From: Cupriavidus necator
GTDB lineage: Bacteria > Pseudomonadota > Gammaproteobacteria > Burkholderiales > Burkholderiaceae
Assembly (NCBI GenBank): GCA_022041995.1
Contig: CP074381.1
Span: 992,001-1,056,000 of the forward strand
DNA length: 64,000 nt
Reading direction: 5' to 3'
Below are positions 55,986 through 64,000 of this stretch, piece after piece. Positions within the stretch are counted from its first letter, which is position 1, and each line of letters starts with the position of its first letter. The notes under the pieces are model-generated. The model had not been told where the DNA came from and did no database searches. It worked only from the letters and a program-made list of their open reading frames with translations. A program made the position numbers and the translations under genes.

Positions 55986-57092
55986 TCAGCCCATTGCCGC
56001 CTTGACTGCCTCGCCCAGCTGGTACACCGCCAGCGCATAGAAGAAGCTGCGGTTGTAGCGCGTCAGCACATAGAAGTTGCGCAGGCCGAGCAGGTACTCG
56101 GTCGGCTGGTCGGGGGTGGGCAAGTCCACCACCAGCACGCCGGTCTCGCCTTCGCGCGCGGGGTCGATCGGCTCGTCCACGCGCAGGCCGGCGCGGGTCA
56201 GCTGATTGAGCGTGCGCGTGGGCCAGGGCTCGCCGTCGGCCGCCGCCGTGGCGACGCCCAGGCTGCCGGCGTCGCCGGCAATGCGCCACACCACCGGGCG
56301 GCCCGGCTCCCAGCCGTGCAGCTGCAGGAAGCGCGCCACACTGCCGATGGCATCGGTAGGGCTGTTGCGCAGGTCGATGCGGCCGTTGTTGTCGTAGTCG
56401 ATGGCGTACTCGCGCAGGCTGGTCGGCATGAACTGCGGGATGCCGATCGCGCCCGCGAAGGAGCCCAGCACCGAGTACACGTCGGTGCGGGTGTCGCGGC
56501 ACCACAGCAGGTAGTCGGCCAGCTGGTTGCGGAACAGCGTGCTGCGGGCTTCGCGGTTGGGCGTGTCCGGGTAGTCAAAGGCGAGCGTGGACAGCGAATC
56601 GAGCACGCGGAAGGTGCCCATGTCGCGGCCATAGATGGTTTCCACGCCGATGATGCCGACGATGACCGAGGCCGGCACGCCGAACTCGGCTTCGGCGCGG
56701 CGCAGCGAGTCGCGGTTGTCTTGCCAGAAGCGCACGCCCGCGTTGATGCGGATCGGCTCGATAAAGCGCGAGCGGTAGGTGCGCCAGCTTTTGCGGCCGG
56801 TGGTGGCGGGCGGCATGATCAGGCGCACCACGGTGGCGGAATAGACCGCCTGGCTAAACCACTCCTGCAGCATCCCGCGGTCAAGGTGGTGGCGGGCCAC
56901 CATCTCGTCGATAAACGCGCGGGTCTGCGGATTGTCGCGGTAGCGGCCGGGTTCGATCTCTTCCTCGCGCATGCTGACGCGGCGCTTGCCCGCGGCGAGC
57001 AGGCTGGGAGAGAGGCCGCAGAGTCCGAGTGCGGCAGCGGAAAGCGCGGCGCCCAGCAGGGGGCGTCGCAGTGAGCGCTGGGTGTCGGTCAT
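55986..57092 (-). CDS. mltB: Lytic murein transglycosylase B
   Basis: A 368-residue peptidoglycan-cleaving enzyme. The N-terminus has a twin-arginine followed by hydrophobic LLGAALSAAALGLCGL, a signal sequence; no canonical lipobox is present although E. coli MltB is a lipoprotein. The catalytic glutamate is Glu151 in VIVGIIGVETIYGRDMG; GSFAGAIGIPQFMPTSLREY and YDNNGRIDL are family hallmarks. The ATG at 57092 is preceded by AAAGGA; a GTG at 57113 is less likely. Confidence 0.94.
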   Translation of the reverse strand: MTDTQRSLRRPLLGAALSAAALGLCGLSPSLLAAGKRRVSMREEEIEPGRYRDNPQTRAFIDEMVARHHLDRGMLQEWFSQAVYSATVVRLIMPPATTGRKSWRTYRSRFIEPIRINAGVRFWQDNRDSLRRAEAEFGVPASVIVGIIGVETIYGRDMGTFRVLDSLSTLAFDYPDTPNREARSTLFRNQLADYLLWCRDTRTDVYSVLGSFAGAIGIPQFMPTSLREYAIDYDNNGRIDLRNSPTDAIGSVARFLQLHGWEPGRPVVWRIAGDAGSLGVATAAADGEPWPTRTLNQLTRAGLRVDEPIDPAREGETGVLVVDLPTPDQPTEYLLGLRNFYVLTRYNRSFFYALAVYQLGEAVKAAMG

Positions 57093-57241
57093 GGTGTCCT
57101 TTGCAAGTCGCACCGAGTATAGCGGATGCCACTGCGGCTACTACGGGCAAGCCGTCACGACATGGCGCGCCGGCGCCGCTGGGTGGCATGGGCTGGCGTG
57201 TGCTAACGTAGCGATTGGAGACAACATTGCGACGATAAGAG

Positions 57242-58165
57242 ATGCCGACAGGCTATTACACGCACCCCGAGTTCCAGCGGCACGAGATGGGGCATTTCCA
57301 TCCGGAGTGCCCGGAACGCCTGCAGGCGATCGAGGATCACCTGATTTCGCACGGCCTGGACGGGCTGCTGGAGCGCCGCGAAGCCCCGCCCGCCACGCGC
57401 GAGCAGCTTGAGCGCGTGCACCGTCCCGACTATGTCGATTCGCTCGAGCGTGCCAGCCCGGCCAGCGGCTATCACGCGATCGATCCGGATACCTCGATGA
57501 ACTCGCACACGCTTGCCGCCGCCACGCTGGCCGCGGGCGCGGCGGTGGCGGCCACCGATGCGGTGATCGCGGGCGAGTTCGAGAACGCGTTCTGCTGCGT
57601 GCGCCCGCCCGGTCACCACGCCGAGCCCGACCGCGCCATGGGCTTCTGCTTCTACAACAACGTTGCCATTGCCGCGCGCCACGCGCTGCGGGCACACGGT
57701 CTGGAGCGCGTGGCGATCATCGATTTCGACGTGCACCACGGCAACGGCACCGAAGCGGCGTTCCGCGGCGACGAGCAGGTGATGATGTGCAGCATTTTCC
57801 AGCACCCGTTCTATCCATACAGCGGCACCGAGCATCTTGCGCCCAATATGGTCAACATCCCGCTGCCGGCCTATACCAACGGCATGGCCGTGCGCGAAGT
57901 GGTCGAGACCATCTGGCTGCCGCGGCTCAATGAATTCCGCCCGCAGATGCTGTTTGTCTCCGCCGGCTTTGACGCGCACCGCGAGGACGACCTGGGCCAG
58001 ATGGGCCTGGTGGAGCAGGACTACGCCTGGATCACCGGCCAGCTCGTGGATGTTGCGCGCGCCCATGCGCAGGGCCGCATCGTCAGCTGCCTGGAGGGGG
58101 GCTACAACCTGAGCGCGCTGGGCCGCAGCGTGCTGGCGCACCTGAAGGTGCTGCTGGAACGATAG
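57242..58165 (+). CDS. Histone-deacetylase-family protein (acetyl-amine hydrolase)
   Basis: A 307-residue zinc hydrolase of the arginase/deacetylase fold. The active site shows the His pair in RPPGHHAEPDRAMGFCFYNN, the zinc ligands in IDFDVHHGNGTE and SAGFDAHRED, and the C-terminal LEGGYNLSALG. Bacterial members deacetylate polyamines or small molecules rather than histones; the substrate here is unknown. It lies six bases before the crotonase gene, so the two form an operon. Confidence 0.92.
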   Translation: MPTGYYTHPEFQRHEMGHFHPECPERLQAIEDHLISHGLDGLLERREAPPATREQLERVHRPDYVDSLERASPASGYHAIDPDTSMNSHTLAAATLAAGAAVAATDAVIAGEFENAFCCVRPPGHHAEPDRAMGFCFYNNVAIAARHALRAHGLERVAIIDFDVHHGNGTEAAFRGDEQVMMCSIFQHPFYPYSGTEHLAPNMVNIPLPAYTNGMAVREVVETIWLPRLNEFRPQMLFVSAGFDAHREDDLGQMGLVEQDYAWITGQLVDVARAHAQGRIVSCLEGGYNLSALGRSVLAHLKVLLER

Positions 58166-58171
58166 GAGAGC

Positions 58172-58981
58172 ATGGCCATGGCCGAGAACGATGCACGTGT
58201 GGACGCACCGCTGCTGACCGAATCGCGCGACGCCGCGGGCGTGGTGCGACTGACCATGAATCGGCCGCAGGCGTTCAATGCCCTGTCAGAAGGGCTGCTC
58301 GACGCGCTGACCGAAGCCCTCGGCCGGCTGGCGTCGGACCACACCGTGCGCGTGGTGGTGCTGGCCGGCGCCGGCAAGGCCTTCTGCGCCGGGCACGACC
58401 TGCGCGAGATGCGGGCCTCGCCGTCGCACGACTACTACCGGCGCCTGTTCGACCGCTGCACGCGCATGATGATGGCGATCCAGAAGATGCCGCAACCGGT
58501 GCTTGCGCGCGTGCAGGGCATCGCCACGGCGGCGGGTTGCCAGCTGGTGGCCATGTGCGACCTTGCGGTGGCCGCCGACGATGCGCGCTTTGCGGTGTCC
58601 GGCGTCAACCTGGGCCTGTTCTGCTCGACGCCCGGGGTGGCGTTGTCGCGCAACCTGCACCGCAAGCAGGCAATGGAGATGCTGCTGACCGGCGACATGA
58701 TCGACGCCGAAACCGCCCGTGAACGCGGGCTGGTGAACCGGGTGGTGCCCGCTGGCCAGCTGGACGAAGAGGTGGCCCGCCTGGCCGCCAGCATCTGCGC
58801 CAAGCCGGCCGCCGCGGTGGCCGCCGGCAAGGGCCTGTTCTACCGCCAGCTGGAAATGGGCATCGAGGCCGCCTACCAGCTCGCTGGCCAGACCATGGCC
58901 TGCAACATGATGGACGAGTCGGCGCTGGAGGGGGTGCAGGCCTTCATTGACAAGCGCTCGCCGTCCTGGCGTGGCTCATAA
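58172..58981 (+). CDS. Crotonase-fold protein (ECHDC3-like)
   Basis: A 269-residue member of the enoyl-CoA hydratase/isomerase superfamily. GAGKAFCAGHDLREM supplies the oxyanion hole. In true hydratases two glutamates act in CELA and PEI positions; here the corresponding text is GCQLVAMCD and VSGVNLGLF, so both are missing. The pattern, including LFCSTPGVALSRNL, resembles ECHDC3-type proteins, whose reaction is unclear. GGAGAG precedes the ATG at 58172; the ATG at 58178 is an alternative. It lies in an operon with the deacetylase-family gene. Confidence 0.88.
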   Translation: MAMAENDARVDAPLLTESRDAAGVVRLTMNRPQAFNALSEGLLDALTEALGRLASDHTVRVVVLAGAGKAFCAGHDLREMRASPSHDYYRRLFDRCTRMMMAIQKMPQPVLARVQGIATAAGCQLVAMCDLAVAADDARFAVSGVNLGLFCSTPGVALSRNLHRKQAMEMLLTGDMIDAETARERGLVNRVVPAGQLDEEVARLAASICAKPAAAVAAGKGLFYRQLEMGIEAAYQLAGQTMACNMMDESALEGVQAFIDKRSPSWRGS

Positions 58982-59060
58982 TCGACTTTTTCGCTTCTTA
59001 TATGCCGGGAACGTATAAAGACATCGGCAAAAAGTCGTTTATGGTATGAAGCGAATCGCA

Positions 59061-59133
59061 TAAAATACGCGCTTCAGAAAAATAACGAGCGGCAACAGCG
59101 CTGGAGATCCCTCGCCTGTTGCCGTTTTCTTTT
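59061..59133 (+). promoter_or_regulatory. metN leader with promoter-proximal intrinsic terminator
   Basis: TAAAAT (59061-59066) is a plausible -10. Downstream, CGGCAACAG (59090-59098) pairs with CTGTTGCCG (59116-59124), followed by TTTTCTTTT, a good intrinsic terminator ending 13 bp before the metN ATG. No promoter fits between hairpin and gene, so it must be read through, which implies attenuation. A second inverted repeat, CGACTTTTT (58983) with AAAAAGTCG (59029), lies upstream. No known SAM riboswitch class is recognised. Confidence 0.55.
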
Positions 59134-59145
59134 GGTCACCTTTCC

Positions 59146-60180
59146 ATGATCGAACTGCAAGGACTGTCGCAGCGCTTCCCGGGCGCGTCAGGCGACGTGC
59201 ATGCATTGCGGGACGTCAGCCTGTCGATCGCGGCGGGCGAAGTCTTCGGCATTATCGGCCGCAGCGGCGCCGGCAAGAGTACGCTGGTACGCGCCATCAA
59301 CCTGCTGAACCGCCCCTCGAGCGGCCGCGTGATCGTCGCGGGCCAGGAACTGACAGCGCTGGACACGGGCGCGCTGCGCCTGGCCCGCCGCGAGATCGGC
59401 ATGATCTTCCAGCACTTCAACCTGCTGTCGTCGCGCACGGTGTATGAGAATGTGGCGCTGCCGCTGGAACTGGCCGGCAAGCCCAAGACTGAGATCGCCG
59501 CGACGGTGCTGCCGCTGCTGGACCTGGTGGGCCTGTCTGCCCTGAAGGACCGCTATCCGGCACAGATCAGCGGCGGGCAGAAGCAGCGCGTGGGCATTGC
59601 GCGCGCGCTGGCCAGCAAGCCCAAAGTGCTGCTGTCGGACGAGGCGACTTCCGCGCTGGACCCGGAAACCACCCGCTCCATCCTGGAGCTGCTCAAGCAG
59701 ATCAACCGCGACCTGGGCCTGACCATCGTGATGATCACGCACCAGATGGAAGTCATCAAGCAGGTCTGCGACCGCGTGGCCGTGCTTGAAGCCGGCCAGG
59801 TGGTGGAGACCGGGCGCGTGATCGACGTGTTCCTGCGCCCGCAGCACGACGTCACCCGCGCCATGATCGGCGACGTCATCTCGCAGGAACTGCCGGCGAG
59901 CGTGCTCAAGCGCGTGGAGAGCCGGCTGGGCAACGGGCGCGACCACGTCTACCGCCTGGCCTTCACCGGCGAGGGCGTCGACCAGCCGGTGCTGGCCCAG
60001 GCGATCCGCCGCTACGGGCTGGACTTCAATATCCTGCACGGCCATATCGACGAGATCCAGGGCCAGGCCTTCGGCTCGCTGGCGATCATGGCCACGGGCG
60101 AACTGGCCGACGTGAAGGCGGCGATGGAATACCTGCAGGCGCAAGGCGTCGTGGTGGAGGAGTTCGAGCATGTGGTCTGA
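59146..60180 (+). CDS. metN: Methionine ABC transporter ATP-binding protein
   Basis: A 344-residue ATPase of the methionine uptake family. Walker [10 protein letters not shown], signature ISGGQKQR and Walker [13 protein letters not shown] are intact. The C-terminal 100 residues form the NIL domain, which binds methionine to inhibit transport in E. coli MetN. The ATG at 59146 is preferred to a TTG at 59119 that would lie inside the leader hairpin. metI overlaps its end by 11 bases. Confidence 0.96.
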   Translation: MIELQGLSQRFPGASGDVHALRDVSLSIAAGEVFGIIGRSGAGKSTLVRAINLLNRPSSGRVIVAGQELTALDTGALRLARREIGMIFQHFNLLSSRTVYENVALPLELAGKPKTEIAATVLPLLDLVGLSALKDRYPAQISGGQKQRVGIARALASKPKVLLSDEATSALDPETTRSILELLKQINRDLGLTIVMITHQMEVIKQVCDRVAVLEAGQVVETGRVIDVFLRPQHDVTRAMIGDVISQELPASVLKRVESRLGNGRDHVYRLAFTGEGVDQPVLAQAIRRYGLDFNILHGHIDEIQGQAFGSLAIMATGELADVKAAMEYLQAQGVVVEEFEHVV

Positions 60181-60823
60181 AATGTCTGACCTGTTCCTGA
60201 CCTCGTTCAATGAGACCCTGCTGATGGTGGCGATCTCGGGCGTGGTCGGCTCGCTGCTGGGCGTGCCGCTGGGCGTGCTGCTGCACCTGACCAACCGCGG
60301 CGGCGTGCTGTCGCACCCGCTGTTCAACCGCGGCATCGGCGTGGTGGTCAATGCGGTGCGTTCGATTCCGTTCATCATCCTGCTGGTGGTGGTGATCCCG
60401 TTCACGCGCTTTATCGTCGGGTCGTCGATTGGCACCACGGCGGCGATCGTGCCGCTGACCATCGCGGCGATCCCGTTTATCGCACGCCTGGTGGAAAGCG
60501 CGCTGCGCGAGGTCGACAAGGGCCTGGTCGAGGCCGCCCAGTCGATGGGCGCCACCACCGGCCAGATCGTGTGGAAGGTGCTGCTGCCCGAGGCCATGCC
60601 CGGCATCGTCGCCGGCCTGACCATCACCTTTGTCAGCCTGGTCGGCTATTCGGCCATGGCCGGCGCGATCGGCGGCGGCGGCCTGGGCGACCTGGGCATC
60701 CGCTACGGCTACCAGCGCTATATCACCGAGGTCATGGTGGCGGTGGTGGTGATCCTGATCGTGTTCGTGCAGGCCGTGCAGAGTTTCGGCGACTGGCTTG
60801 TCCGCCGCATCAGCCACCGTTGA
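60170..60823 (+). CDS. metI: Methionine ABC transporter permease
   Basis: A 217-residue inner-membrane permease with five or so helices. [19 protein letters not shown] and the EAA loop [20 protein letters not shown] are typical of MetI, followed by [20 protein letters not shown]. The start overlaps metN by 11 bases (ATGTGGTCTGA), so expression is coupled. It should work with MetN and MetQ for D- and L-methionine import. Confidence 0.96.
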   Translation: MWSEMSDLFLTSFNETLLMVAISGVVGSLLGVPLGVLLHLTNRGGVLSHPLFNRGIGVVVNAVRSIPFIILLVVVIPFTRFIVGSSIGTTAAIVPLTIAAIPFIARLVESALREVDKGLVEAAQSMGATTGQIVWKVLLPEAMPGIVAGLTITFVSLVGYSAMAGAIGGGGLGDLGIRYGYQRYITEVMVAVVVILIVFVQAVQSFGDWLVRRISHR

Positions 60824-60852
60824 TCAGCCACCGTTAACCAGCCACCGCCAAG
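60815..60852 (+). repeat. Three imperfect tandem repeats at the metI-metQ junction
   Basis: CAGCCACCG occurs three times (starting about 60811, 60825 and 60839) in 13-14-base units, spanning the metI stop codon and the following gap. It may be replication slippage; no hairpin role is evident. Confidence 0.5.
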
Positions 60853-60883
60853 CCAATAATTTTCTGAAACAGGAACGCATATC

Positions 60884-61681
60884 ATGCAACGTCGCAACCT
60901 GCTGCAATGGATTCTCGGCGCCGCGATCGGCGCAACGCTGGCCACCGGCGCCGTCGCCCAGGAAAAGCCGATCAAGATCGGCGTGACTGGCGGCCCGCAC
61001 GCCCAGATCATGGAACAGGTGAAGAAGGTCGCCGCCAAGGATGGCCTGAACATCCAGGTGGTCGAGTTCAGCGACTACATCCAGCCCAACGCCGCGCTGG
61101 CTGCCGGCGACCTGGACGCCAACAGTTACCAGCACCTGCCTTACCTGGAAGCCCAGGTCAAGGACCGCGGCTACAAGTTCACGCATATCGCCTATACGGT
61201 GACGTTCCCGATGGGCGTGTACTCCAGGAAGATCAAGTCGCTCGACCAGCTCAAGCAGGGCGCGCGCGTGGGCGTGCCCAACGATCCCACCAACGGCGGG
61301 CGCGGCCTGTTGCTGCTGCAGAGCAAGGGCGTGATCAAACTCAAGCCCAACGCCGGCCTGAAGGCCACGCCGCTGGACATCGTCGAGAACCCGAAGAAGA
61401 TCCGCATCGTCGAGCTGGACGCCGCGCAGCTGCCGCGCTCGCTGGATGACCTGGATGCCGCTGCCATCAACGGCAACTACGCGGAATCGGCGGGCCTGTC
61501 GCCAATCAAGGACGCCATCGCCATCGAAGGCCCCAAGGGTCCGTACGCCAACCTGATCGCGATCCGCGAGGCCGACAAGAGCAAGCCCTGGGTGGCCAAG
61601 CTGGTGAAGGCCTATCACTCGCCGGAAATCAAGCAATACGTCACCTCGACCTTCAAGGACTCGGTCATCACCGCCTGGTAA
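60884..61681 (+). CDS. metQ: Methionine-binding protein MetQ (NlpA family)
   Basis: A 265-residue periplasmic binding protein. Signal sequence [20 protein letters not shown] ends near GAVAQE (about residue 25); there is no lipobox cysteine, so unlike E. coli MetQ it is probably soluble or anchored only by an uncleaved signal. [37 protein letters not shown] and [18 protein letters not shown] are family signatures. It closes the metNIQ operon; a terminator follows at 61766. Confidence 0.95.
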   Translation: MQRRNLLQWILGAAIGATLATGAVAQEKPIKIGVTGGPHAQIMEQVKKVAAKDGLNIQVVEFSDYIQPNAALAAGDLDANSYQHLPYLEAQVKDRGYKFTHIAYTVTFPMGVYSRKIKSLDQLKQGARVGVPNDPTNGGRGLLLLQSKGVIKLKPNAGLKATPLDIVENPKKIRIVELDAAQLPRSLDDLDAAAINGNYAESAGLSPIKDAIAIEGPKGPYANLIAIREADKSKPWVAKLVKAYHSPEIKQYVTSTFKDSVITAW

Positions 61682-61765
61682 GGCGACGTCACTTTGAGGT
61701 TTTCATCCAATCAGACGATGCCCGCAAGCCCCGGTTTGCGGCACAATCGTCGGACGGCTGGGATC

Positions 61766-61791
61766 TGCCGGGCTATGCCCGGCATCATTTT
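61766..61791 (+). terminator. Terminator after metQ
   Basis: TGCCGGGC (61766-61773), loop TAT, GCCCGGCA (61777-61784), then TCATTTT. A weaker hairpin (CCGCAA with TTGCGG, about 61724-61740) precedes it. Confidence 0.7.
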
Positions 61792-61802
61792 GCCGATAAA
61801 AT

Positions 61803-61818
61803 AGTACGATCGTTCGAA
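61803..61818. promoter_or_regulatory. Candidate operator upstream of etfBA
   Basis: TAGTACGATCGTTCGA is an imperfect palindrome centred on ACGATCGT, six of eight symmetric positions matching. It lies upstream of a -10-like TATAAT (61846-61851) and about 90 bp before etfB. TetR-type regulators of fatty-acid or branched-chain catabolism in betaproteobacteria use palindromes of this size; assignment to one is inference. Confidence 0.4.
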
Positions 61819-61899
61819 AAACAGGAGAGCCGCCAACCCGGTGGTTATAATGACGAGCGAACAAAATTTCTGACTATCAGCTATCAGTGGAGTGAGCGC

Positions 61900-62649
61900 A
61901 TGAAAGTACTCGTCGCAGTCAAGCGGGTGGTGGATTACAACGTCAAGGTCCGCGTCAAGGCGGACGGCACCGGCGTCGATCTGGCCAACGTCAAGATGAG
62001 CATGAACCCCTTCGACGAAATCGCCGTGGAAGAGGCCGTGCGCCTGAAGGAAGCCGGCGTTGTCACCGAAGTGATCGCCGTCTCGTGCGGTGTCACGCAG
62101 TGCCAGGAAACCCTGCGCACCGCGATGGCCATCGGTGCCGACCGCGGCATCCTGGTGGAATCGACCGAAGACCTGCAACCGCTGGCCGTGGCCAAGCTGC
62201 TGAAGGCGCTGATCGACAAGGAACAGCCGCAACTGGTGATCCTGGGCAAGCAGGCCATCGACGACGACTCCAACCAGACCGGCCAGATGGTGGCCGCGCT
62301 GGCTGGCCTGCCGCAAGCCACGTTCGCCTCGAAGGTGGTGGTTGCCGATGGCAAGGCCTCGGTCACGCGTGAAGTCGATGGCGGTCTGGAAACGCTGTCG
62401 CTCAAGCTGCCGGCCGTGGTCACGACCGACCTGCGCCTGAACGAGCCGCGCTACGTGACGCTGCCCAACATCATGAAGGCCAAGAAGAAGCAGCTCGATA
62501 TCGTCAAGCCGGAAGACCTCGGCGTCGACGTCAAGCCGCGCCTGTCGACCCTGAAGGTGGTCGAGCCTGCCAAGCGCAGCGCGGGTGTGATGGTGCCGGA
62601 CGTCGCGACGCTGGTGCAGAAGCTGAAGAACGAAGCCAAGGTTATCTGA
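61900..62649 (+). CDS. etfB: Electron transfer flavoprotein beta subunit
   Basis: A 249-residue ETF-beta subunit, carrying electrons from acyl-CoA dehydrogenases to ETF-ubiquinone oxidoreductase. [20 protein letters not shown] and [17 protein letters not shown] are diagnostic; the AMP site region has [20 protein letters not shown]. The recognition-loop area ends with [20 protein letters not shown]. It is directly followed by etfA (18 bp). Confidence 0.97.
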   Translation: MKVLVAVKRVVDYNVKVRVKADGTGVDLANVKMSMNPFDEIAVEEAVRLKEAGVVTEVIAVSCGVTQCQETLRTAMAIGADRGILVESTEDLQPLAVAKLLKALIDKEQPQLVILGKQAIDDDSNQTGQMVAALAGLPQATFASKVVVADGKASVTREVDGGLETLSLKLPAVVTTDLRLNEPRYVTLPNIMKAKKKQLDIVKPEDLGVDVKPRLSTLKVVEPAKRSAGVMVPDVATLVQKLKNEAKVI

Positions 62650-62667
62650 GCGCGGGGGAGAAATAAC

Positions 62668-63603
62668 ATGACTGCACTCGTCATTGCTGAACACGACAAT
62701 CAATCCATCAAGGCCGCCACGCTGAACACCGTGACCGCCGCTGCCCAGTGCGGCGGCGACGTGCACGTGCTGGTGGCCGGCGCCAACGCCAAGGCCGCGG
62801 CCGATGCCGCCGCCAAGATCGCCGGCGTGACCAAGGTCCTGCTGGCCGACGCACCGTACTTTGGTGACGGCCTGGCCGAGAACGTGGCCGAGCAGGCGCT
62901 GGCCATTGCCAACGACTACTCGCACATCCTGGCTCCGGCCACCCCGTACGGCAAGAACATCCTGCCGCGCGTGGCTGCCAAGCTGGACGTGGCCCAGATC
63001 TCGGAAATCTCCAAGGTCGATGCCCCGGACACGTTCGAGCGCCCGATCTACGCCGGCAACGCCATCGCCACGGTCAAGTCGGAAGACAAGATCAAGGTCA
63101 TCACCGTGCGCGGCACCGCCTTTGACGCCGCCGCCGCCGAAGGTGGCTCGGCTGCCGTCGAGACCCTGCCGGCCGTGGCCGATGCAGGCGTTTCGCAGTT
63201 TGTTTCGCGCGAAGTGGCCAAGAGCGACCGTCCGGAACTGACCGCCGCCAAGATCATCGTCTCGGGTGGTCGTGGCGTGGGTTCGGGTGAGAACTACACC
63301 AAGGTGCTGACGCCGCTGGCCGACAAGCTGGGCGCCGCGCTGGGTGCCTCGCGCGCCGCCGTGGACGCCGGCTTCGTGCCCAACGACTACCAGGTCGGCC
63401 AGACCGGCAAGATCGTCGCGCCGCAGCTGTACATCGCCGTCGGTATCTCCGGCGCGATCCAGCACCTGGCCGGCATGAAGGACTCCAAGGTGATCGTCGC
63501 GATCAACAAGGATGCCGAGGCCCCGATCTTCTCCGTGGCCGACTACGGCCTGGTGGGCGACCTGAACACCGTGGTGCCGGAGCTGGTGGCAGCGCTGGGC
63601 TGA
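62668..63603 (+). CDS. etfA: Electron transfer flavoprotein alpha subunit
   Basis: A 311-residue ETF-alpha subunit binding FAD. The C-terminal FAD domain shows [40 protein letters not shown] and [20 protein letters not shown]. It pairs with EtfB just upstream. A strong terminator lies between it and the acyl-CoA dehydrogenase gene. Confidence 0.97.
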   Translation: MTALVIAEHDNQSIKAATLNTVTAAAQCGGDVHVLVAGANAKAAADAAAKIAGVTKVLLADAPYFGDGLAENVAEQALAIANDYSHILAPATPYGKNILPRVAAKLDVAQISEISKVDAPDTFERPIYAGNAIATVKSEDKIKVITVRGTAFDAAAAEGGSAAVETLPAVADAGVSQFVSREVAKSDRPELTAAKIIVSGGRGVGSGENYTKVLTPLADKLGAALGASRAAVDAGFVPNDYQVGQTGKIVAPQLYIAVGISGAIQHLAGMKDSKVIVAINKDAEAPIFSVADYGLVGDLNTVVPELVAALG

Positions 63604-63647
63604 TGCCTCGCCGGCCGCCCGGCGGCCGGCACGGGTAGCAAGTACGA

Positions 63648-63681
63648 GCCGTTCCGGGGGTGACCCGCGAACGGCTTTTTC
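63648..63681 (+). terminator. Intrinsic terminator after etfA
   Basis: GCCGTTC (63648-63654) pairs with GAACGGC (63669-63675), with CGGG/CCCG continuing the stem inside, followed by TTTTT. A second GC-rich palindrome (63610-63630) precedes it. The acyl-CoA dehydrogenase gene begins only 20 bp later, so read-through must supply its transcription unless a promoter overlaps. Confidence 0.8.
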
Positions 63682-63701
63682 ACACATGTTGGGAGACATC
63701 G

Positions 63702-64000
63702 ATGACCTACCGTGCGCCGATCAAGGACATGCTGTTCGTCATGAACGAGCTGGCCGGGCTTGAGGCCGTCAGCAAACTGCCGGGCTTCGAAGAAGCCACG
63801 CCGGAAACGGCCGAGGCCGTGCTGGATGAGGCCGCCAAGTTCAACGAGCAGGTCGTCGCGCCGCTGAACCGCGCCGGCGACCTGGACCCGAGCAGCTGGA
63901 AGGACGGCGTGGTCACCACCACGCCCGGCTTCAAGGACGCCTTCCGCCAGTTCGGCGAAGGCGGCTGGCAGGGCGTGCTGCACCCGCAGGAGTTCGGCGG
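63702..64000 (+). CDS. Acyl-CoA dehydrogenase, N-terminal part (cut by window end)
   Basis: The first 99 or so residues of an acyl-CoA dehydrogenase: MTYRAPIKDMLFVMNELAG and FNEQVVAPLNRAGDLDPSSW, ending at GGWQGVLHPQEFGG, where the flavin domain continues beyond the window. This N-terminus is typical of the longer acyl-CoA dehydrogenases with an extra N-terminal helix. It would pass electrons to the ETF encoded upstream. GGGAG before the ATG at 63702 sets the start. Confidence 0.92.
   Translation, partial: MTYRAPIKDMLFVMNELAGLEAVSKLPGFEEATPETAEAVLDEAAKFNEQVVAPLNRAGDLDPSSWKDGVVTTTPGFKDAFRQFGEGGWQGVLHPQEFG

Noticed and set aside
58982-59145. Known SAM riboswitch before metN
   Set aside because: A terminator hairpin is clear, but I cannot match the conserved core of any SAM riboswitch class; reported only as an attenuator-like leader.

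Overview
The window looks like chromosomal DNA of a betaproteobacterium of the family Burkholderiaceae, most likely Cupriavidus (Ralstonia eutropha group). The evidence is the high GC content with strongly GC-ended codons, the tmRNA tag ANDERYALAA, the gene order gyrA - serC - pheA - hisC - tyrA - aroA - cmk - rpsA - ihfB - lapA - lapB - ugd - hldA - hldD, and two tandem cyanophycin synthetases, an arrangement known in Cupriavidus necator H16. Most of the window is core genome. No insertion sequence, prophage, integrase or CRISPR array is visible.

Layout. 1-4456: ferric-iron ABC transporter (binding protein cut by the window edge, fused permease, ATPase) with a HEAT-like gene between. 4526-7600: rarA, serS, a tRNA-Ser(CGA) with its promoter and a terminator. 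7709-10933: a DUF1653/HD-hydrolase fusion, a PAP2 phosphatase and a CorC-type protein. 11023-16215: LysR regulator divergent from a D-amino-acid dehydrogenase, an orphan Glu/Asp-type binding protein, and a cystine-type binding protein plus permease. 16279-24551: the cyanophycin module, with cphA and cphA' on the minus strand and, divergently, an unusual zinc-ribbon ABC exporter coupled to a DUF1854 gene. 24612-30883: a small conserved protein, a PAS kinase/NarL response regulator pair, an amidohydrolase, a DUF1097 membrane protein and a Tat-exported gamma-glutamyltransferase. 31081-34271: a small DUF2188-like gene, tmRNA, gph, ubiG and an OmpA-family gene, all on the minus strand. 34705-47447: gyrA, DUF2059, the serine/aromatic amino acid supra-operon, cmk, rpsA, ihfB. 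47751-53340: lapA/lapB, ugd, hldA, hldD and comEA (lipopolysaccharide-related functions and a DNA-binding protein). 53578-58981: uracil permease, cysM, mltB, a deacetylase-family gene and a crotonase-family gene. 59146-61681: the metNIQ methionine transporter with an attenuator-like leader. 61900-64000: etfB, etfA and the start of an acyl-CoA dehydrogenase.

How the parts fit. The cyanophycin synthetases make a nitrogen-rich Asp/Arg polymer. Around them lie amino-acid binding proteins, a D-amino-acid dehydrogenase, a gamma-glutamyltransferase and an amidohydrolase, giving the 11-31 kb region a nitrogen and amino-acid flavour, although a functional link beyond the exporter/DUF1854 pair is inference. 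Two genes 2 kb apart, ihfB and lapB, each appear to carry a single-base deletion near the 3' end that replaces the natural C-terminus. The lapB case is read directly from the sequence: the second half of a conserved metal-binding motif is intact in the neighbouring frame.
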